Notes: generated by a model from the letters alone, not told the origin. A stretch of 64,000 bases of DNA from Haloarcula laminariae (GCF_025457605.1 NZ_JAMZFY010000002.1:124001-188000); one strand, 5' to 3'. Shown: positions 27,721 through 37,136, counted from the first letter of the stretch. A program made the numbers and translations.

Positions 27721-28065
27721 TTACCGTTGGGCGCTCCCGCCGCGCTCCCGGCTCCCCCACACCCGCTTGTCGAGCAGCCGTACGGCCATCCCGTCGCGTA
27801 CCCGGAGCTGGCAGGACAGCCGGGGATAGCCAAAGCGGTCGGCCAGGTCGTCGTGCCAGTGGTCGGCCTCGGGCGGCTCGGCCAGCCGGACGCCGCAGGT
27901 CGCACAGAGCCCGCGGCCGCCGCAGTTGAGCCCCCGGGCGTAGCGGCCGTGCGGGGTGATGTCGGCGTCGAGGAGGACGTCACGGAGGACAGCCCCCTCG
28001 GATGCCGTCAGTTCGACCCGCTCGCCGTCGGGCGTCTCGACGGTGATGGTGACAGGGACAGACAC
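27721..28065 (-). CDS. [2Fe-2S] ferredoxin
   Basis: A 114-aa ferredoxin with cluster ligands Cys48, Cys54, Cys57 and Cys85, the spacing C-x5-C-x2-C-x27-C of plant-type and adrenodoxin-type folds. Its N-terminal beta-grasp begins VTITVETPDGERVEL. I chose GTG at 28065 (VSVPVTI); an ATG nine codons upstream is possible. It is an electron carrier for an unknown partner. The nitrite reductase at 4748 also needs ferredoxin but is far away. The gene is the fourth in the - strand string from hisB. Confidence 0.86.
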   Translation of the reverse strand: MSVPVTITVETPDGERVELTASEGAVLRDVLLDADITPHGRYARGLNCGGRGLCATCGVRLAEPPEADHWHDDLADRFGYPRLSCQLRVRDGMAVRLLDKRVWGSRERGGSAQR

Positions 28066-28106
28066 ATCAGACGGTGGGCCCGCGAGCGGCAAAAGCCCAC
28101 AGGTCG

Positions 28107-28307
28107 CTATGGCTCGAAGCGGTCGTCTTCCAGTTCCTCGACGCGGCGTTCGAGTTCGGCGATGCGCTTCTGATAGCCGCGCTTGCCGTCGAGGAAGTTG
28201 TAGACGACGACGATGAGCAACACGGGCAGGGCGAGGTAGACGACAAGCACCAACAGCAGGATGACGAGCTCGGGACCGCCGGGCAGTCCCATCTGGAGGA
28301 GGGCCAT
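28107..28307 (-). CDS. Small membrane protein with coiled-coil tail
   Basis: A 66-aa protein: a short N-terminal stretch, one hydrophobic helix (about residues 13-40, LVILLLVLVVYLALPVLLIV), then a charged coiled-coil tail (KRIAELERRVEELEDDRF). The topology suggests a single-pass membrane protein with a cytoplasmic coil. No family is recognised. It is spaced 41 bp from its neighbours on both sides in the hisB-ACT-ferredoxin string, which supports it being a real, co-transcribed gene. Confidence 0.75.
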   Translation of the reverse strand: MALLQMGLPGGPELVILLLVLVVYLALPVLLIVVVYNFLDGKRGYQKRIAELERRVEELEDDRFEP

Positions 28308-28348
28308 AGGCGGCCTACCGACAGAGCGCGAATAGGTCTTGTGCCCGG

Positions 28349-28852
28349 TCAGGCCAGTTCGATGGTCCGGACGAACGACATCTCGCGCAGTTCGTTGATG
28401 AGGTCGCCGGGGAGCACTTCCTCGGTGATGACGTAGAGCCGGGGGTCGTCGGTGAACTCCGGGTCCTCGCTGAGGACCTGCCGGATGGAGATGTCCCGCT
28501 CGGCGATGGCCGCCGTCACCCGCGAGACGATGCCCGACTCGTCGGCCGCCCGCACGGAGATGGTGACGGCGGTGAGGTCGAGCACGGGCGCGAGGTCGAG
28601 GAGGCTCGGCACGGCGGAGATGTTGCGGAAGATGCGGCGCAGTTCGTCGTCGGCGAGGATGGCGTCGGTCGTGGCGTTGACCACCCGGCGGTCGACGCCG
28701 GCCTCGCGGGCGATGCCCGTGTTGGGAATCTCGATGCCGCCCGAGACGACGCGCCCGTCCTCGTTGACCGAGAACCCCCGTTCGAGCAGCAGGCGGATGA
28801 CGGCCTGCTGGCCCGGGGAGTCCTCGAACTTCCCCATTATCTCGTCGAACAT
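28349..28852 (-). CDS. ACT-domain regulator with N-terminal HTH
   Basis: A 167-aa protein with a winged-helix-like N-terminus (about residues 12-70, IPNTGIAREAGVDRRVVNAT) and a C-terminal ACT domain (about 92-160, AVTISVRAADESGIVSRVTA). Archaeal proteins of this kind are described as regulators of amino acid metabolism that bind an amino acid. Its start lies immediately after the hisB stop, so they are co-expressed. Sensing of histidine or a related amino acid is an inference. Confidence 0.85.
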   Translation of the reverse strand: MFDEIMGKFEDSPGQQAVIRLLLERGFSVNEDGRVVSGGIEIPNTGIAREAGVDRRVVNATTDAILADDELRRIFRNISAVPSLLDLAPVLDLTAVTISVRAADESGIVSRVTAAIAERDISIRQVLSEDPEFTDDPRLYVITEEVLPGDLINELREMSFVRTIELA

Positions 28853-29440
28853 CTACAGCTCGCCTTTCGTGCTGGCCACGTCGCCGCGGCGTTCGTCGAG
28901 TCGGGTCGCGTCGTCCAGGGCCCGCGCGAGCCCCTTGAACAGCGCCTCTATCTCGTGGTGGGCGTTCTCCCCGGAGACGCCACAGTGCAGCGTCAGCCCG
29001 GCGTTCATCGCCAGCGAGCGCCCGAAGTGTTTCGCCATGTGGCTGGTCATCCCGCCGACCTCGGCCTGGGAGAACGCCCCCTCGAACTCGTAGTACGGGC
29101 GCCCGGAGATGTCGACGACGACGCTGGCGACGGCCTCGTCCAGGGGCACCTTCCGGTCGGCGAAGCGGACGATGCCGCGTTTCTCACCCAGGGCCGTCTC
29201 GAAGGCCTCCCCCAGCGTGATGGCCACGTCCTCGACGGTGTGGTGGTCGTCGATGTCCAGGTCGCCGTCGCACTGCACGGTGAGGTCGAACAGGCCGTGC
29301 GTCGAGAACGCGTCCAGCATGTGGTCGAAGAAGCCGATACCGGTGTCGACGGTCGAGTCGCCGTCGCCGTCGATGTCCAGGGTCACCTCGATGTCCGTCT
29401 CGGCCGTCTCCCGGGTGACGGCCGCCGTGCGGTCGGTCAT
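28853..29440 (-). CDS. hisB: Imidazoleglycerol-phosphate dehydratase
   Basis: Catalyses the sixth step of histidine synthesis, dehydrating imidazole glycerol phosphate. The 195-aa archaeal single-domain form shows the metal-ligand motifs DHMLDAF and [11 protein letters not shown] in the first half and [16 protein letters not shown] in the second half, each from one of the two internal repeats. It stands alone as the only his gene in the window and leads the string hisB-ACT-small membrane protein-ferredoxin-IMPACT. Confidence 0.97.
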   Translation of the reverse strand: MTDRTAAVTRETAETDIEVTLDIDGDGDSTVDTGIGFFDHMLDAFSTHGLFDLTVQCDGDLDIDDHHTVEDVAITLGEAFETALGEKRGIVRFADRKVPLDEAVASVVVDISGRPYYEFEGAFSQAEVGGMTSHMAKHFGRSLAMNAGLTLHCGVSGENAHHEIEALFKGLARALDDATRLDERRGDVASTKGEL

Positions 29441-29551
29441 ACCCGGAGTTGTGCGGGCCGCCTATTTGGGGATTGTGTCCCACAGAGAGTCACAAGCTAT
29501 ATTCGGTGCGCAACAAATTACGGACGTAGTTACGGGAAATATTGTAGCAAG

Positions 29552-30481
29552 ATGGTGCCACGAGACTCCGTGAGCGACCGGCGCCTCCTGGTCGCCGGCG
29601 CCCTCGCCGCCCTGGCCGTTACCGCCGCCCACAGCGTCGTCTACACCGGTGTGGCGTCGTTCGGCCCGAGCGAGTTCGTGGTGCCGGGCGAGGGCGGGCC
29701 CGCGGGGGTCGCCCTCGCCGTCCTCGGAACCTGGGTTACGGGAGCGTTGTGGTACGTGCCGTATCTGGCGGTCGTACTCCGGTTCCTCGCCGAGCCGAGC
29801 GGAGAGAGCGCCCTGACCGGAGCCATCATCATCTACGCCGCGGGGCTGCTGTTCGCCTGGGTGCCGACGCGGGTACTTGGTACCGAGGCGACGCTCGCGA
29901 CGGCGGTTGTCCCGCTGGGCGACGTGGCCGCGTATCTCGCGGTTGTGGCGGCGGTGTGGCTCGCCTACCACGGCGGCGCCGAGCGGGTCGTCGAGGGCGT
30001 CTCCCACCCTGTCGCGGCAATCGGTTCGGACGCGCGGCTGACCCCCGACCTGCCCCTCCAGCGCGGCCTCTTCGCCGCGACGGCCGCCGCAGCGCTCGGG
30101 ACCGGCGGACGGGTGCTGACCGGCGTCCTCCACGAGCAGGTACGGGCCGCAACGACGACGGGGTTCGGGGTCAGTTTTACCACGGGCGTCGGCGTCCCGC
30201 CCGAACGAGTCCCCGTGGAACTGGCGTTCGAGGCGGCGTTCCTGCTCGGGGTCGTACTGGTCACCGGCCCCCGGCTGAAGTGGCGGACCGTACTGAAAGC
30301 GGTAGGCGTCGTCGTCGGCGTGCAGGTGACGGCGGCGCTCCTGAACGCCCTGTTCGTCGACATCGAACTCGTGGCGAGTGGGCTGCTGTTGCGACCGGTG
30401 GCCGGAGCGGGCACGCTCCTCGCCGTCGCCGCCGCCGTCTGGCTCGCCTTTCACGACGGCCTCGAGCGGGTCGGGCTGTAG
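29552..30481 (+). CDS. Multi-pass membrane protein of unknown function
   Basis: A 309-aa protein with about eight hydrophobic segments, in which two similar halves appear to repeat: LAVVAAVWLAYHGGAERVV around residue 130-150 and LAVAAAVWLAFHDGLERVG at the very end. This suggests an internal duplication. No transport family is recognised. The start is MVPRDSVSD; the open frame continues upstream but runs through the hisB gene's antisense strand. Convergent with leuS. Confidence 0.7.
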   Translation: MVPRDSVSDRRLLVAGALAALAVTAAHSVVYTGVASFGPSEFVVPGEGGPAGVALAVLGTWVTGALWYVPYLAVVLRFLAEPSGESALTGAIIIYAAGLLFAWVPTRVLGTEATLATAVVPLGDVAAYLAVVAAVWLAYHGGAERVVEGVSHPVAAIGSDARLTPDLPLQRGLFAATAAAALGTGGRVLTGVLHEQVRAATTTGFGVSFTTGVGVPPERVPVELAFEAAFLLGVVLVTGPRLKWRTVLKAVGVVVGVQVTAALLNALFVDIELVASGLLLRPVAGAGTLLAVAAAVWLAFHDGLERVGL

Positions 30482-30538
30482 CGGGCGGCCGCGACAGCAG
30501 GACCGGACGGGGGCGGCCGGGCCGCGGACGGCGAGAGC

Positions 30539-33220
30539 TCAGGAGATGTGAATCGCGGGCTTGTTCGGTTTGGCCTTCGCGGCCAGGTCGTCGTCCTCGG
30601 TCGCCCGCCGCACCGTCACCTCGGCGCCGAACTCGTCCTCGAAGAGCCAGGCGGCCTGCTGTAGCACGTCGAGTTCCCGCTCGCCGTCGACGATGGGTTC
30701 GAGCCCCTCGCTCCGGTCGGCGAGGTCGGCGGCGTAGTCCGCTGCGGCGTCGCCCCGTTCCTGCATCGACTCCCGACCCATGATTTCGCCGACGATGGCG
30801 TCGTCGGGGTCGGCGGCCTGGGCGATGCGGTAGGCCTCGTACTTCCACTCGGCGGCGACGGCGAGCTCGATGTGGTCGGGGTCCGAGATGTCGACGACGT
30901 CGGTGATGTCGCGCACGTCGGCCAGCGTCGTCCGGACGAGCCCCCGCTCGATGCGGTGGTCGTCGACGTCCCGGAGCGGCTCGGGCCAGTCGGCCTCGGC
31001 GACGAGCCCGTCCTCCTCCAGCAGGTGCCACAGCTCCTCGGCCAGATAGGGGGCGATGGGTGCGAGCAGTTTCGCCAGGGTCCGCAGGCCGCGGCTGTAG
31101 GCGAACAGGTAGGGAGGCTCGTACGCCGCGTACCGGCGCAACAGCCGGGCGAAGCGCTGGAGTTCGCCGACGACCCGGTGGTATCGGAAGCGGTCGTACT
31201 CCTCGGTGACGGCGGCGACGGTACGGTCGATTTCGCGTTCGAGATAGGCGTCGTGGGGGTCGCTCTCGGTGCGGACTGGCGCGGTCTCCTGGGAGCGTCG
31301 GCGTCGCTCGCGCCCCTCGGCGAACTCGGCGACCATCCCGTAGACGTCCTGCTGGAACTCGTAGGCCGTCGAGACGTCCTTGACCGTCCACTCGAAGTCC
31401 TGGGCGGGGTGGGCCGCCGAGAGGACGAACAGCCGGGTGGTCTCGGCGCCGTACTCGTGGGGCGCGACGGCGTTGCCCGCGGACTTTGACATCTTCTTTC
31501 CGCTGTGGAGGACGGTTCCCTGGTTGATGAGCCGCTCGACCGGTTCGCGCCGGTCCAGCAGGCCGAGGTCCGCGAGCGCCCGCGCGAAAAAGCGGATGTA
31601 CAGCAGGTGCAAGACGGCGTGTTCCTCGCCGCCGACGTAGACGTCGACGGGGAGCCACTCGTCGGCGACCGCCTGGTCGAAGGGCGCGTCCTCGAAGTGC
31701 GGCGAGAGAAAGCGCAGGAAGTACCACGACGAGTCGACGAAGGTGTCCATCGTGTCCGTCTCGCGGGTGGCCTCGCCGCCACAGTCCGGGCACGCGGTCC
31801 GCTTCCACTCCTCGGCGGCGTCCAGCGGGTTCCCGGTCGTCTGGACGTAGTCGGGCAGTTCGACGGGGAGGTCCTCGTCGGGGACAGGGACAGCCCCACA
31901 GTCGTCACAGTGGACGATGGGAATCGGCGTCCCCCAGTAGCGCTGGCGGGAGATGAGCCAGTCCCGGAGCCGGTAGGTCGTCGCCTCCTCGACGCCGTCG
32001 TGGTCGAGCAGGCGCTCCCGGGCGGCCGTGCTGGCCAGTCCGTCGTACTCGCCGCTCGCGGTCAACATGCCGTCCTCGGTGTAGGGGTCGTCGGGCAGGT
32101 TCGTGCCGCTGCCGTCGACGGGTTCGACGACCTGCGAGAGGGACAGGTCGTGGCGGTCGGCGAAAGCGTGGTCCCGGTCGTTGTGGGCGGGCACGCCCAT
32201 CACCGCGCCGGTGCCCACGTCGTCCAGCACGTAGGCGGCGACGTAGACGGGAATCTCCGCGCCGGTGAAGGGGTGGGTCGCGGTCACGTCCGTCTCGACG
32301 CCGGAGAGCCCGGCGTCGTCGGTGTTGGCCACTTCCTCCAGGTAGGTCGCCACGTCGTCGTCTCTTTCCGCGAGGTCGCTCACGAGGTCGTGTCCCGGCG
32401 CCAGCGCGAGGTAGGTCGCGCCGTAGACGGTGTCCAGCCGCGTGGTGAAGGCCGAGACCTCGCCGTACTCGCCCACGTCGAAGGCGACGCGGGCGCCCTC
32501 CTGACGGCCTATCCAGTTTCGCTGGCTGTCCCTGACGCCGTCGGGCCACCCGTCGAGGTCATCCAGCCCGTCGTAGAGCTCGTCGGCGTAGTCGGTGATG
32601 GTGAAGAACCACTGGTCGAGGTCGCGCTGGGTGACGGGGGTGCCACAGCGCCAGCAGACGCCGCCGGCCGCGTGGGCGTGGGCAGCCCCCTCGTCGGTCT
32701 CGACCTGCGCGTCCGCGAGGACGGTCTCGCAGTCCGGACACCAGTTGACCGTCGCCGAGTCGTACTCGACGAGTCCCTCGTCGTGTAGCCGGGTGAAGAG
32801 CCACTGGTTCCAGCGGTAGTAGTCGGGGTCACAGGTCGTTATCTCGCGGGACCAGTCGTAGCCAAAGCCCATCTCCGCCAGGTCGTCGCGCATCCGCTCG
32901 ATGCAGGCGCGGGTCCACGATTCGGGGTCCGTGTCGCGCTCGTAGGCCGCATTCTCGGCCGGGAGGCCGAAGGCGTCCCACCCCATCGGGTGGAGGACGT
33001 CGTCGCCGGCCATCCGCCGGTAGCGGGCGTGGGCGTCGGTGATGGCGTAGTTCCGGACGTGGCCCATATGCAGCGAGCCCGAGGTGTAGGGGAACATCCC
33101 CAGGACGTAGGTCGTGTCCTCGCCCCCCGCTCCCCCCGAGGGCGTCCCGTAGACCCCCTCTCGCTCCCAGACGTGCTGCCAGTACTCCTGGACCCGTGCG
33201 TGGTCGTAGCGGCGCGACAT
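30539..33220 (-). CDS. leuS: Leucyl-tRNA synthetase
   Basis: Charges tRNA-Leu. The 893-aa class I synthetase has HMGH at residues 51-54 in place of HIGH and KMSKS at 576-580. The editing CP1 domain is present (about 220-420, including [19 protein letters not shown]). The Cys4-type zinc motif CPDC with CWRC lies around 160-190, and a second CPDC near residue 475. Length and layout match bacterial-type/haloarchaeal LeuRS. A run of about 110 residues in the C-terminal part is a less conserved anticodon-binding region. Confidence 0.97.
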   Translation of the reverse strand: MSRRYDHARVQEYWQHVWEREGVYGTPSGGAGGEDTTYVLGMFPYTSGSLHMGHVRNYAITDAHARYRRMAGDDVLHPMGWDAFGLPAENAAYERDTDPESWTRACIERMRDDLAEMGFGYDWSREITTCDPDYYRWNQWLFTRLHDEGLVEYDSATVNWCPDCETVLADAQVETDEGAAHAHAAGGVCWRCGTPVTQRDLDQWFFTITDYADELYDGLDDLDGWPDGVRDSQRNWIGRQEGARVAFDVGEYGEVSAFTTRLDTVYGATYLALAPGHDLVSDLAERDDDVATYLEEVANTDDAGLSGVETDVTATHPFTGAEIPVYVAAYVLDDVGTGAVMGVPAHNDRDHAFADRHDLSLSQVVEPVDGSGTNLPDDPYTEDGMLTASGEYDGLASTAARERLLDHDGVEEATTYRLRDWLISRQRYWGTPIPIVHCDDCGAVPVPDEDLPVELPDYVQTTGNPLDAAEEWKRTACPDCGGEATRETDTMDTFVDSSWYFLRFLSPHFEDAPFDQAVADEWLPVDVYVGGEEHAVLHLLYIRFFARALADLGLLDRREPVERLINQGTVLHSGKKMSKSAGNAVAPHEYGAETTRLFVLSAAHPAQDFEWTVKDVSTAYEFQQDVYGMVAEFAEGRERRRRSQETAPVRTESDPHDAYLEREIDRTVAAVTEEYDRFRYHRVVGELQRFARLLRRYAAYEPPYLFAYSRGLRTLAKLLAPIAPYLAEELWHLLEEDGLVAEADWPEPLRDVDDHRIERGLVRTTLADVRDITDVVDISDPDHIELAVAAEWKYEAYRIAQAADPDDAIVGEIMGRESMQERGDAAADYAADLADRSEGLEPIVDGERELDVLQQAAWLFEDEFGAEVTVRRATEDDDLAAKAKPNKPAIHIS

Positions 33221-33285
33221 TCGATAGTGGGAGTGGGTCGTCGTGCCACATGAGTGTTCGGCTCACGGCGGCGCCGACCCGCCGC

Positions 33286-34122
33286 TCACTCGGGCTTTCG
33301 CGCCTCGATGGTCGCGGAGACGAGGTAGTCGCTGGGGTCGTAGTCGTCGGCCCACTCGCGGATGAACCGCTCGCTGTCGTCCTTCGGGGCGATGTCGACG
33401 GCCTCGAAGCCGGCCTCGGCGAGCATCCGTTCGAGCGCGTCGACGGTCGCCGCGCCGGCGACACACGCCGACAGCGAGTCCGGGTCGCGGGTCACGTCCG
33501 GGGGGAACGGCGCCGTCTGCACCACGTCGGCGATGGCGAGTCGCCCGCCGGGGCGGAGCACCCGGAACGCCTCGCGGAACACCTGTGGTTTGTCCGGCGA
33601 GAGGTTGACGACGCAGTTCGAGATGACCACGTCGACGCTGGCGTCGGGGACGGGGAGGTGTTCGATTTCCCCGAGGCGGAACTCGACGTTGGCGGCGTCG
33701 TTCTCCCCGGCGTTCTCGCGGGCTTTCTCGACCATGTCGGGCGTCATGTCGACGCCGACGACGCGGCCCTCGGGCCCGACGGCGTCGGCCGCGAGGAAGC
33801 AGTCGAAGCCGGCGCCGGACCCGAGGTCCAGCACCGCTTCGCCGGGGTCGAGGTCCGCGATGGCCTGCGGGTTCCCACAGCCGAGCCCGAGGTTCGCGTC
33901 GCCGGCCACGGCGTCGACCTCGTCGTCGTCGTAGCCGAGTTCGCGCGCCGTCGCGTCGGCGTCTCCGGCGGTGCCGTCCGTTCCGTCACAGCACCCATCG
34001 CTGTCGTCGGGTTCGGGGTCACAGCAGCCGCCGCTGTCGGTGGCGATGTCCGCGTATCGCTCGCGAACGATACGGCGCTGTTCGCCGTCGGTTCTGTCGG
34101 TCGGGGTGTCGGTGTCAGTCAT
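33286..34122 (-). CDS. arsM: Arsenite S-adenosylmethionine methyltransferase
   Basis: Methylates As(III), using SAM, to volatile or less toxic species. The 278-aa protein has the SAM-binding motif VLDLGSGAGFDC (97-108) and cysteines at 82 (LGCGNP), 170 (ISNCVVNLSPDK) and 220 (SACVAG), matching the As-binding triad of ArsM. Two N-terminal Cys-Cys pairs (33-34 and 44-45) in an acidic stretch are additional. The ORF overlaps the arsR stop by 8 nt, so the two genes are coupled. Confidence 0.92.
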   Translation of the reverse strand: MTDTDTPTDRTDGEQRRIVRERYADIATDSGGCCDPEPDDSDGCCDGTDGTAGDADATARELGYDDDEVDAVAGDANLGLGCGNPQAIADLDPGEAVLDLGSGAGFDCFLAADAVGPEGRVVGVDMTPDMVEKARENAGENDAANVEFRLGEIEHLPVPDASVDVVISNCVVNLSPDKPQVFREAFRVLRPGGRLAIADVVQTAPFPPDVTRDPDSLSACVAGAATVDALERMLAEAGFEAVDIAPKDDSERFIREWADDYDPSDYLVSATIEARKPE

Positions 34123-34450
34123 CGGTGTGTAGGGTTTCCAGCAGCGCCTCGGCCGCCGGAGTCAGGTCGTAGTAGCGCCAGCGGCCGTCCTTCTCGCGGG
34201 TGACGAGGCCGGCGTCGAACAGTTTCGACAGCGCGTGGCTCACGGCGCTCTGGCTCAGCCCGACGGCCTCGGGGAGCTCACAGGCACAGACGGCGCCGTC
34301 GGCGGCCGAGAGCAACAACAGCAGTTCGTATCTGGTGTCGTTGGCGGCGCCGGAGAGCAGGCGCACGTCGGCGGCGAGTTGCTCGTCGGCCACGTCGTGT
34401 GTCAGCGGACCACAGCAGCTTCGGGCGTCGGGCGGTTCGGTCGTTCCCAT
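34115..34450 (-). CDS. arsR: ArsR-family arsenic-responsive repressor
   Basis: An ArsR/SmtB winged-helix repressor (111 aa). Metal-sensing Cys candidates are Cys12-Cys13 in RSCCGP and Cys55 and Cys57 in GAVCACELP, at the start of helix 3 as in ArsR proteins. The DNA-reading helix is LSQSAVSHALSKLFDAG. The start is MGTTEPPD; upstream codons are open but lie in the promoter. A palindrome immediately upstream is the likely operator, so it probably controls arsR-arsM by autoregulation. Confidence 0.93.
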   Translation of the reverse strand: MGTTEPPDARSCCGPLTHDVADEQLAADVRLLSGAANDTRYELLLLLSAADGAVCACELPEAVGLSQSAVSHALSKLFDAGLVTREKDGRWRYYDLTPAAEALLETLHTDD

Positions 34451-34460
34451 CGAGTGTATG

Positions 34461-34478
34461 TATGAGCATATGTTCATA
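34461..34478 (-). promoter_or_regulatory. Probable ArsR operator
   Basis: The palindrome tatgagcatatgttcata (9-bp half-sites with 8 of 9 matching) sits 11-28 bp before the arsR start, overlapping the AT-rich promoter and likely transcription start. Its position and symmetry suit a dimeric ArsR-family repressor. This is inference from sequence and context. Confidence 0.65.
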
Positions 34479-34567
34479 TAACGTTTCGCCCCGATGGTGG
34501 CGTCAGTGTTACCCGGTAACAGCGGTGTCCGGGAGCGCTTATCGGCCGGGGACGCCATTCTCACCAC

Positions 34568-35224
34568 ATGGCATCGAACAAGGACGGCTACGCCGAGACG
34601 GTCGACTACGACGAATCACTGGACCAGCACCCGACGGACGAGGAGCTCGACGCCGCCGTCGAGAGCCTCGAAGAGCGCGGCTTCGACGTGGTCGTCGTCG
34701 ACGACGCGGACGCGGCACTGGATGAACTCACATCGCAGATTCCGGCCGGTGCCGGCGTGATGGACGGCCACTCCACGACGCTGGAGGAAATCGGCTTCAT
34801 GGACCACCTCATGGAGGGGGACCACGACTGGGACAACCGCCACGCCGAGGTGTACGGCATCGACGACGACGCCGAGCGCCAGCGCGCCCGCCGCGAGGCC
34901 CAGGCCAGCGACTACTTCGTCGGGAGCGTCAACGCCATCGCCGCCACCGGCGAGCTCGTCGCCGCCGACGCCTCCGGCAGCCGCGTCGGGGCCTACCCCT
35001 TCGCCGCCGCGAACCTCCTGCTCGTCGCCGGCACCAACAAAATCGTCGACGACCTCGACGCCGCGCTCGACCGACTGGAGAACGTCGCCTACCCGCTCGA
35101 AGACGCCCGCGCACAGGACGCCTACGGCGCCGGGAGCATGATAGGCAAGCAGCTCATCTACCGGCAGGAAGCCGAAGAGGGCCGCACGACGCTGGTCCTG
35201 GTTCGGGAGTCGCTGGGGTACTAG
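34568..35224 (+). CDS. LUD-domain protein (LutC/YkgG-like)
   Basis: A 218-aa LUD domain protein (formerly DUF162). The segment VVVVDDADAALDELTSQIPAGAGVMDGHSTTLEEIG and the later SVNAIAATGELVAADASGSR match the family's ligand-binding region. LutC-type proteins take part in lactate oxidation with LutA and LutB, which are not seen here, so the role is uncertain. It is divergent from arsR, sharing a 117-bp intergenic region. Confidence 0.85.
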   Translation: MASNKDGYAETVDYDESLDQHPTDEELDAAVESLEERGFDVVVVDDADAALDELTSQIPAGAGVMDGHSTTLEEIGFMDHLMEGDHDWDNRHAEVYGIDDDAERQRARREAQASDYFVGSVNAIAATGELVAADASGSRVGAYPFAAANLLLVAGTNKIVDDLDAALDRLENVAYPLEDARAQDAYGAGSMIGKQLIYRQEAEEGRTTLVLVRESLGY

Positions 35225-35353
35225 ACGGGGAGCTCCCCACTCTCCGGACAGCAGGGTGACAGGGACCCAGCCGTAGCGAGGCGCGAACGCTTATCGGGCC
35301 CGCGCGTGAACGAAGCCCATGCAGCGCCGGCACGCTGGGAGCCCTGACTTGCC

Positions 35354-36538
35354 GTGGTAGATATCCTCTTCTGGGCGCTCGTCGCCGTCGCCACGGTGAC
35401 GGGGCTGGTCACCGCGTGGACGCTGGGCGCAAACAGCAACTCCCCGCCCTTCGCACCGGCCATCGGCGCCAACGCCATCTCGACGATGCGAGCGGCCTTT
35501 CTCATCGGTATCCTCGCCGCGCTGGGGGCGCTGACTCAGGGCGGCGCCATCTCCGAGACCGTCGGTGCGGGACTAACCGAGGGGGTCACAATCACCTCGC
35601 TTGCGGCCACAGCCGGTCTGCTGACCGCGACGCTGTTCATGGCCTTCGGCATCTACAGCGGCTACCCCGTCCCCGCCGCGTTCGCCACGACCGGCGCGAT
35701 GGTCGGCGTCGGGCTCTCGCTCGGCGGCGAACCCGTCTTCGGCACCTACCGGCGCATCGCCCTCTTCTGGGCGCTCGTCCCGCCGGTGTCGGGCGGACTG
35801 GCCTACCTCACCGCCACGATACTGCGCCGGGACGACATCCCCGAGACCGTCGGGGTGCCGCTGCTGGCGGCCGTCGTCGGCGGCATCGTCGCCAACGTCC
35901 AGTTGAGTATCGTCCCCGCGCCGCCGGGCGAGACGCAGAACTCCCTGGCCGGCCTGGCGGCCATGGTGGTCCCGCTGCCCGGCGTCACGGTCGCCGCGAC
36001 GCTGCTGCTGGCCGCCGTCAGTTTCGCCTACATCCGACGCAAGACGCAGGCCTCCGTCGACGACGGCATCAGGACCTTCCTCGTGGTGCTTGGCAGCGTC
36101 GTCGCCTTCTCCAGCGGCGGGAGCCAGGTCGGGCTCGCGACCGGCCCGCTGGAGAACCTCTACACGGCCGAACTGGGGGTGCCGGGTGTCCTCCTGCTCG
36201 GGCTCGGCGCCGTCGGGATTCTGGGCGGCGCGTGGATGGGCGCGCCCCGCCTCCTCCAGGCCACCGCGCGTGAGTACGCCCAGCTGGGCGTCCGTCGCTC
36301 CATCGCCGCTCTGGTGCCCGGCTTCATCATCGCCCAGACCGCCATCGCGCTGGGCATCCCCATCTCGTTCAACAACATCATCATCTCCGGCGTCATCGGC
36401 GGCGGGCTGGCCGGCGGCTCGGCGGGCGTCTCCCGGCGGAAAATCGGCGTCACCGTCGGCTTCTGGCTCGTCACGCTGGTCACCTCCATCGTCGTCGGCT
36501 TCGCGCTCTACCGGGCGCTCGCGCTGGTGCTCGCGTGA
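35354..36538 (+). CDS. PiT-family inorganic phosphate transporter (third copy)
   Basis: A 394-aa PiT/PHO-4 transporter with both half-repeats: ANSNSPPFAPAIGANAISTM in the first and AFSSGGSQVGLATGPLEN in the second. It is closer to the 21164 copy than to the 22629 copy (both have the short C-terminal form). GTG at 35354 is the start codon. The adjacent Usp gene is convergent and only 4 bp away. Its substrate is taken as phosphate from the family. Confidence 0.92.
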   Translation: MVDILFWALVAVATVTGLVTAWTLGANSNSPPFAPAIGANAISTMRAAFLIGILAALGALTQGGAISETVGAGLTEGVTITSLAATAGLLTATLFMAFGIYSGYPVPAAFATTGAMVGVGLSLGGEPVFGTYRRIALFWALVPPVSGGLAYLTATILRRDDIPETVGVPLLAAVVGGIVANVQLSIVPAPPGETQNSLAGLAAMVVPLPGVTVAATLLLAAVSFAYIRRKTQASVDDGIRTFLVVLGSVVAFSSGGSQVGLATGPLENLYTAELGVPGVLLLGLGAVGILGGAWMGAPRLLQATAREYAQLGVRRSIAALVPGFIIAQTAIALGIPISFNNIIISGVIGGGLAGGSAGVSRRKIGVTVGFWLVTLVTSIVVGFALYRALALVLA

Positions 36539-36542
36539 CTCG

Positions 36543-36974
36543 CTACCGGACGACCGTCACCGTCACCGGCGCCTCGCCCACGACGGCCGTCGCTACCGTC
36601 CCGAGGAGCCGCCGCGCGATGGCGTTCCGGGCCCCGCCGTGGCCACCCATCACCACGTGGTCGACGTCGGTGTCGTCGACGTACCCGAGGATGGCGTCGG
36701 CCGGGTCGCCCGTCTCCACGGCCGTCTCGACAGTTCTGTCGACGGCGGCGGCCTGCTCGCGGGCCCGTTCGACGAGCCGGTCGGCCCGTTCGCTCGCCGC
36801 CCCGCGGCGGGCCTCGCCCGGCTCCAGTACGCCCCCCTCGCTCATCGAGCCGTCGAGCGGCACGACGACGTTCAACACGGTGACCCGACAGTCGAACGTC
36901 TCCAGAGCGTGTTCCAAGGCGTCGTCGGCCAGCGGCGACCCGTCCAGCGGGACGAGTACGTGAGCGGGCGGCAT
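36543..36974 (-). CDS. Universal stress protein (UspA family)
   Basis: A 143-aa UspA domain protein. ATP-binding residues are in VLVPLDGSPLADDAL and in DHVVMGGHGGARNAIARRLLGT, the G-2x-G-9x-G(S/T) region. Such proteins bind ATP and are induced by stress. The start MPPAHVLV is preferred over an upstream ATG because it begins the conserved strand. It is convergent with the third PiT gene; an operon partner is not visible. Confidence 0.88.
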   Translation of the reverse strand: MPPAHVLVPLDGSPLADDALEHALETFDCRVTVLNVVVPLDGSMSEGGVLEPGEARRGAASERADRLVERAREQAAAVDRTVETAVETGDPADAILGYVDDTDVDHVVMGGHGGARNAIARRLLGTVATAVVGEAPVTVTVVR

Positions 36975-37063
36975 GGGTGTACTGGGTCGGCGAGGGACAA
37001 GTAGCCGATGGCTGGCGTGGGACGCCAGCGCCGTCACTCGGGGATTCGTTCGCGGAAAGAGAG

Positions 37064-37136
37064 TAGTTCCACCAGGATTCGAACCTGGGTCGAAGCCCCC
37101 AGAAGGCTTCAGGATTGGCCGCTACCCCATGGAACT
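37064..37136 (-). tRNA. tRNA-Gln (anticodon CUG)
   Basis: Read on the - strand, the 73-nt sequence folds into a cloverleaf: acceptor AGTTCCA pairs with TGGAACT and is followed by discriminator A (37064). The anticodon stem is AAGCC/GGCTT around the loop TTCTGGG, giving anticodon CTG, and the T loop is GTTCGAATCC in the stem CCAGG/CCTGG. The D stem and loop with AGCGGCCA is typical of archaeal tRNA-Gln. CCA is not encoded. A short pyrimidine run follows the 3' end. Confidence 0.95.

Noticed and set aside
31505-32788. A 427-codon + strand open frame over leuS
   Set aside because: Antisense to the conserved synthetase; no domain and no promoter of its own.
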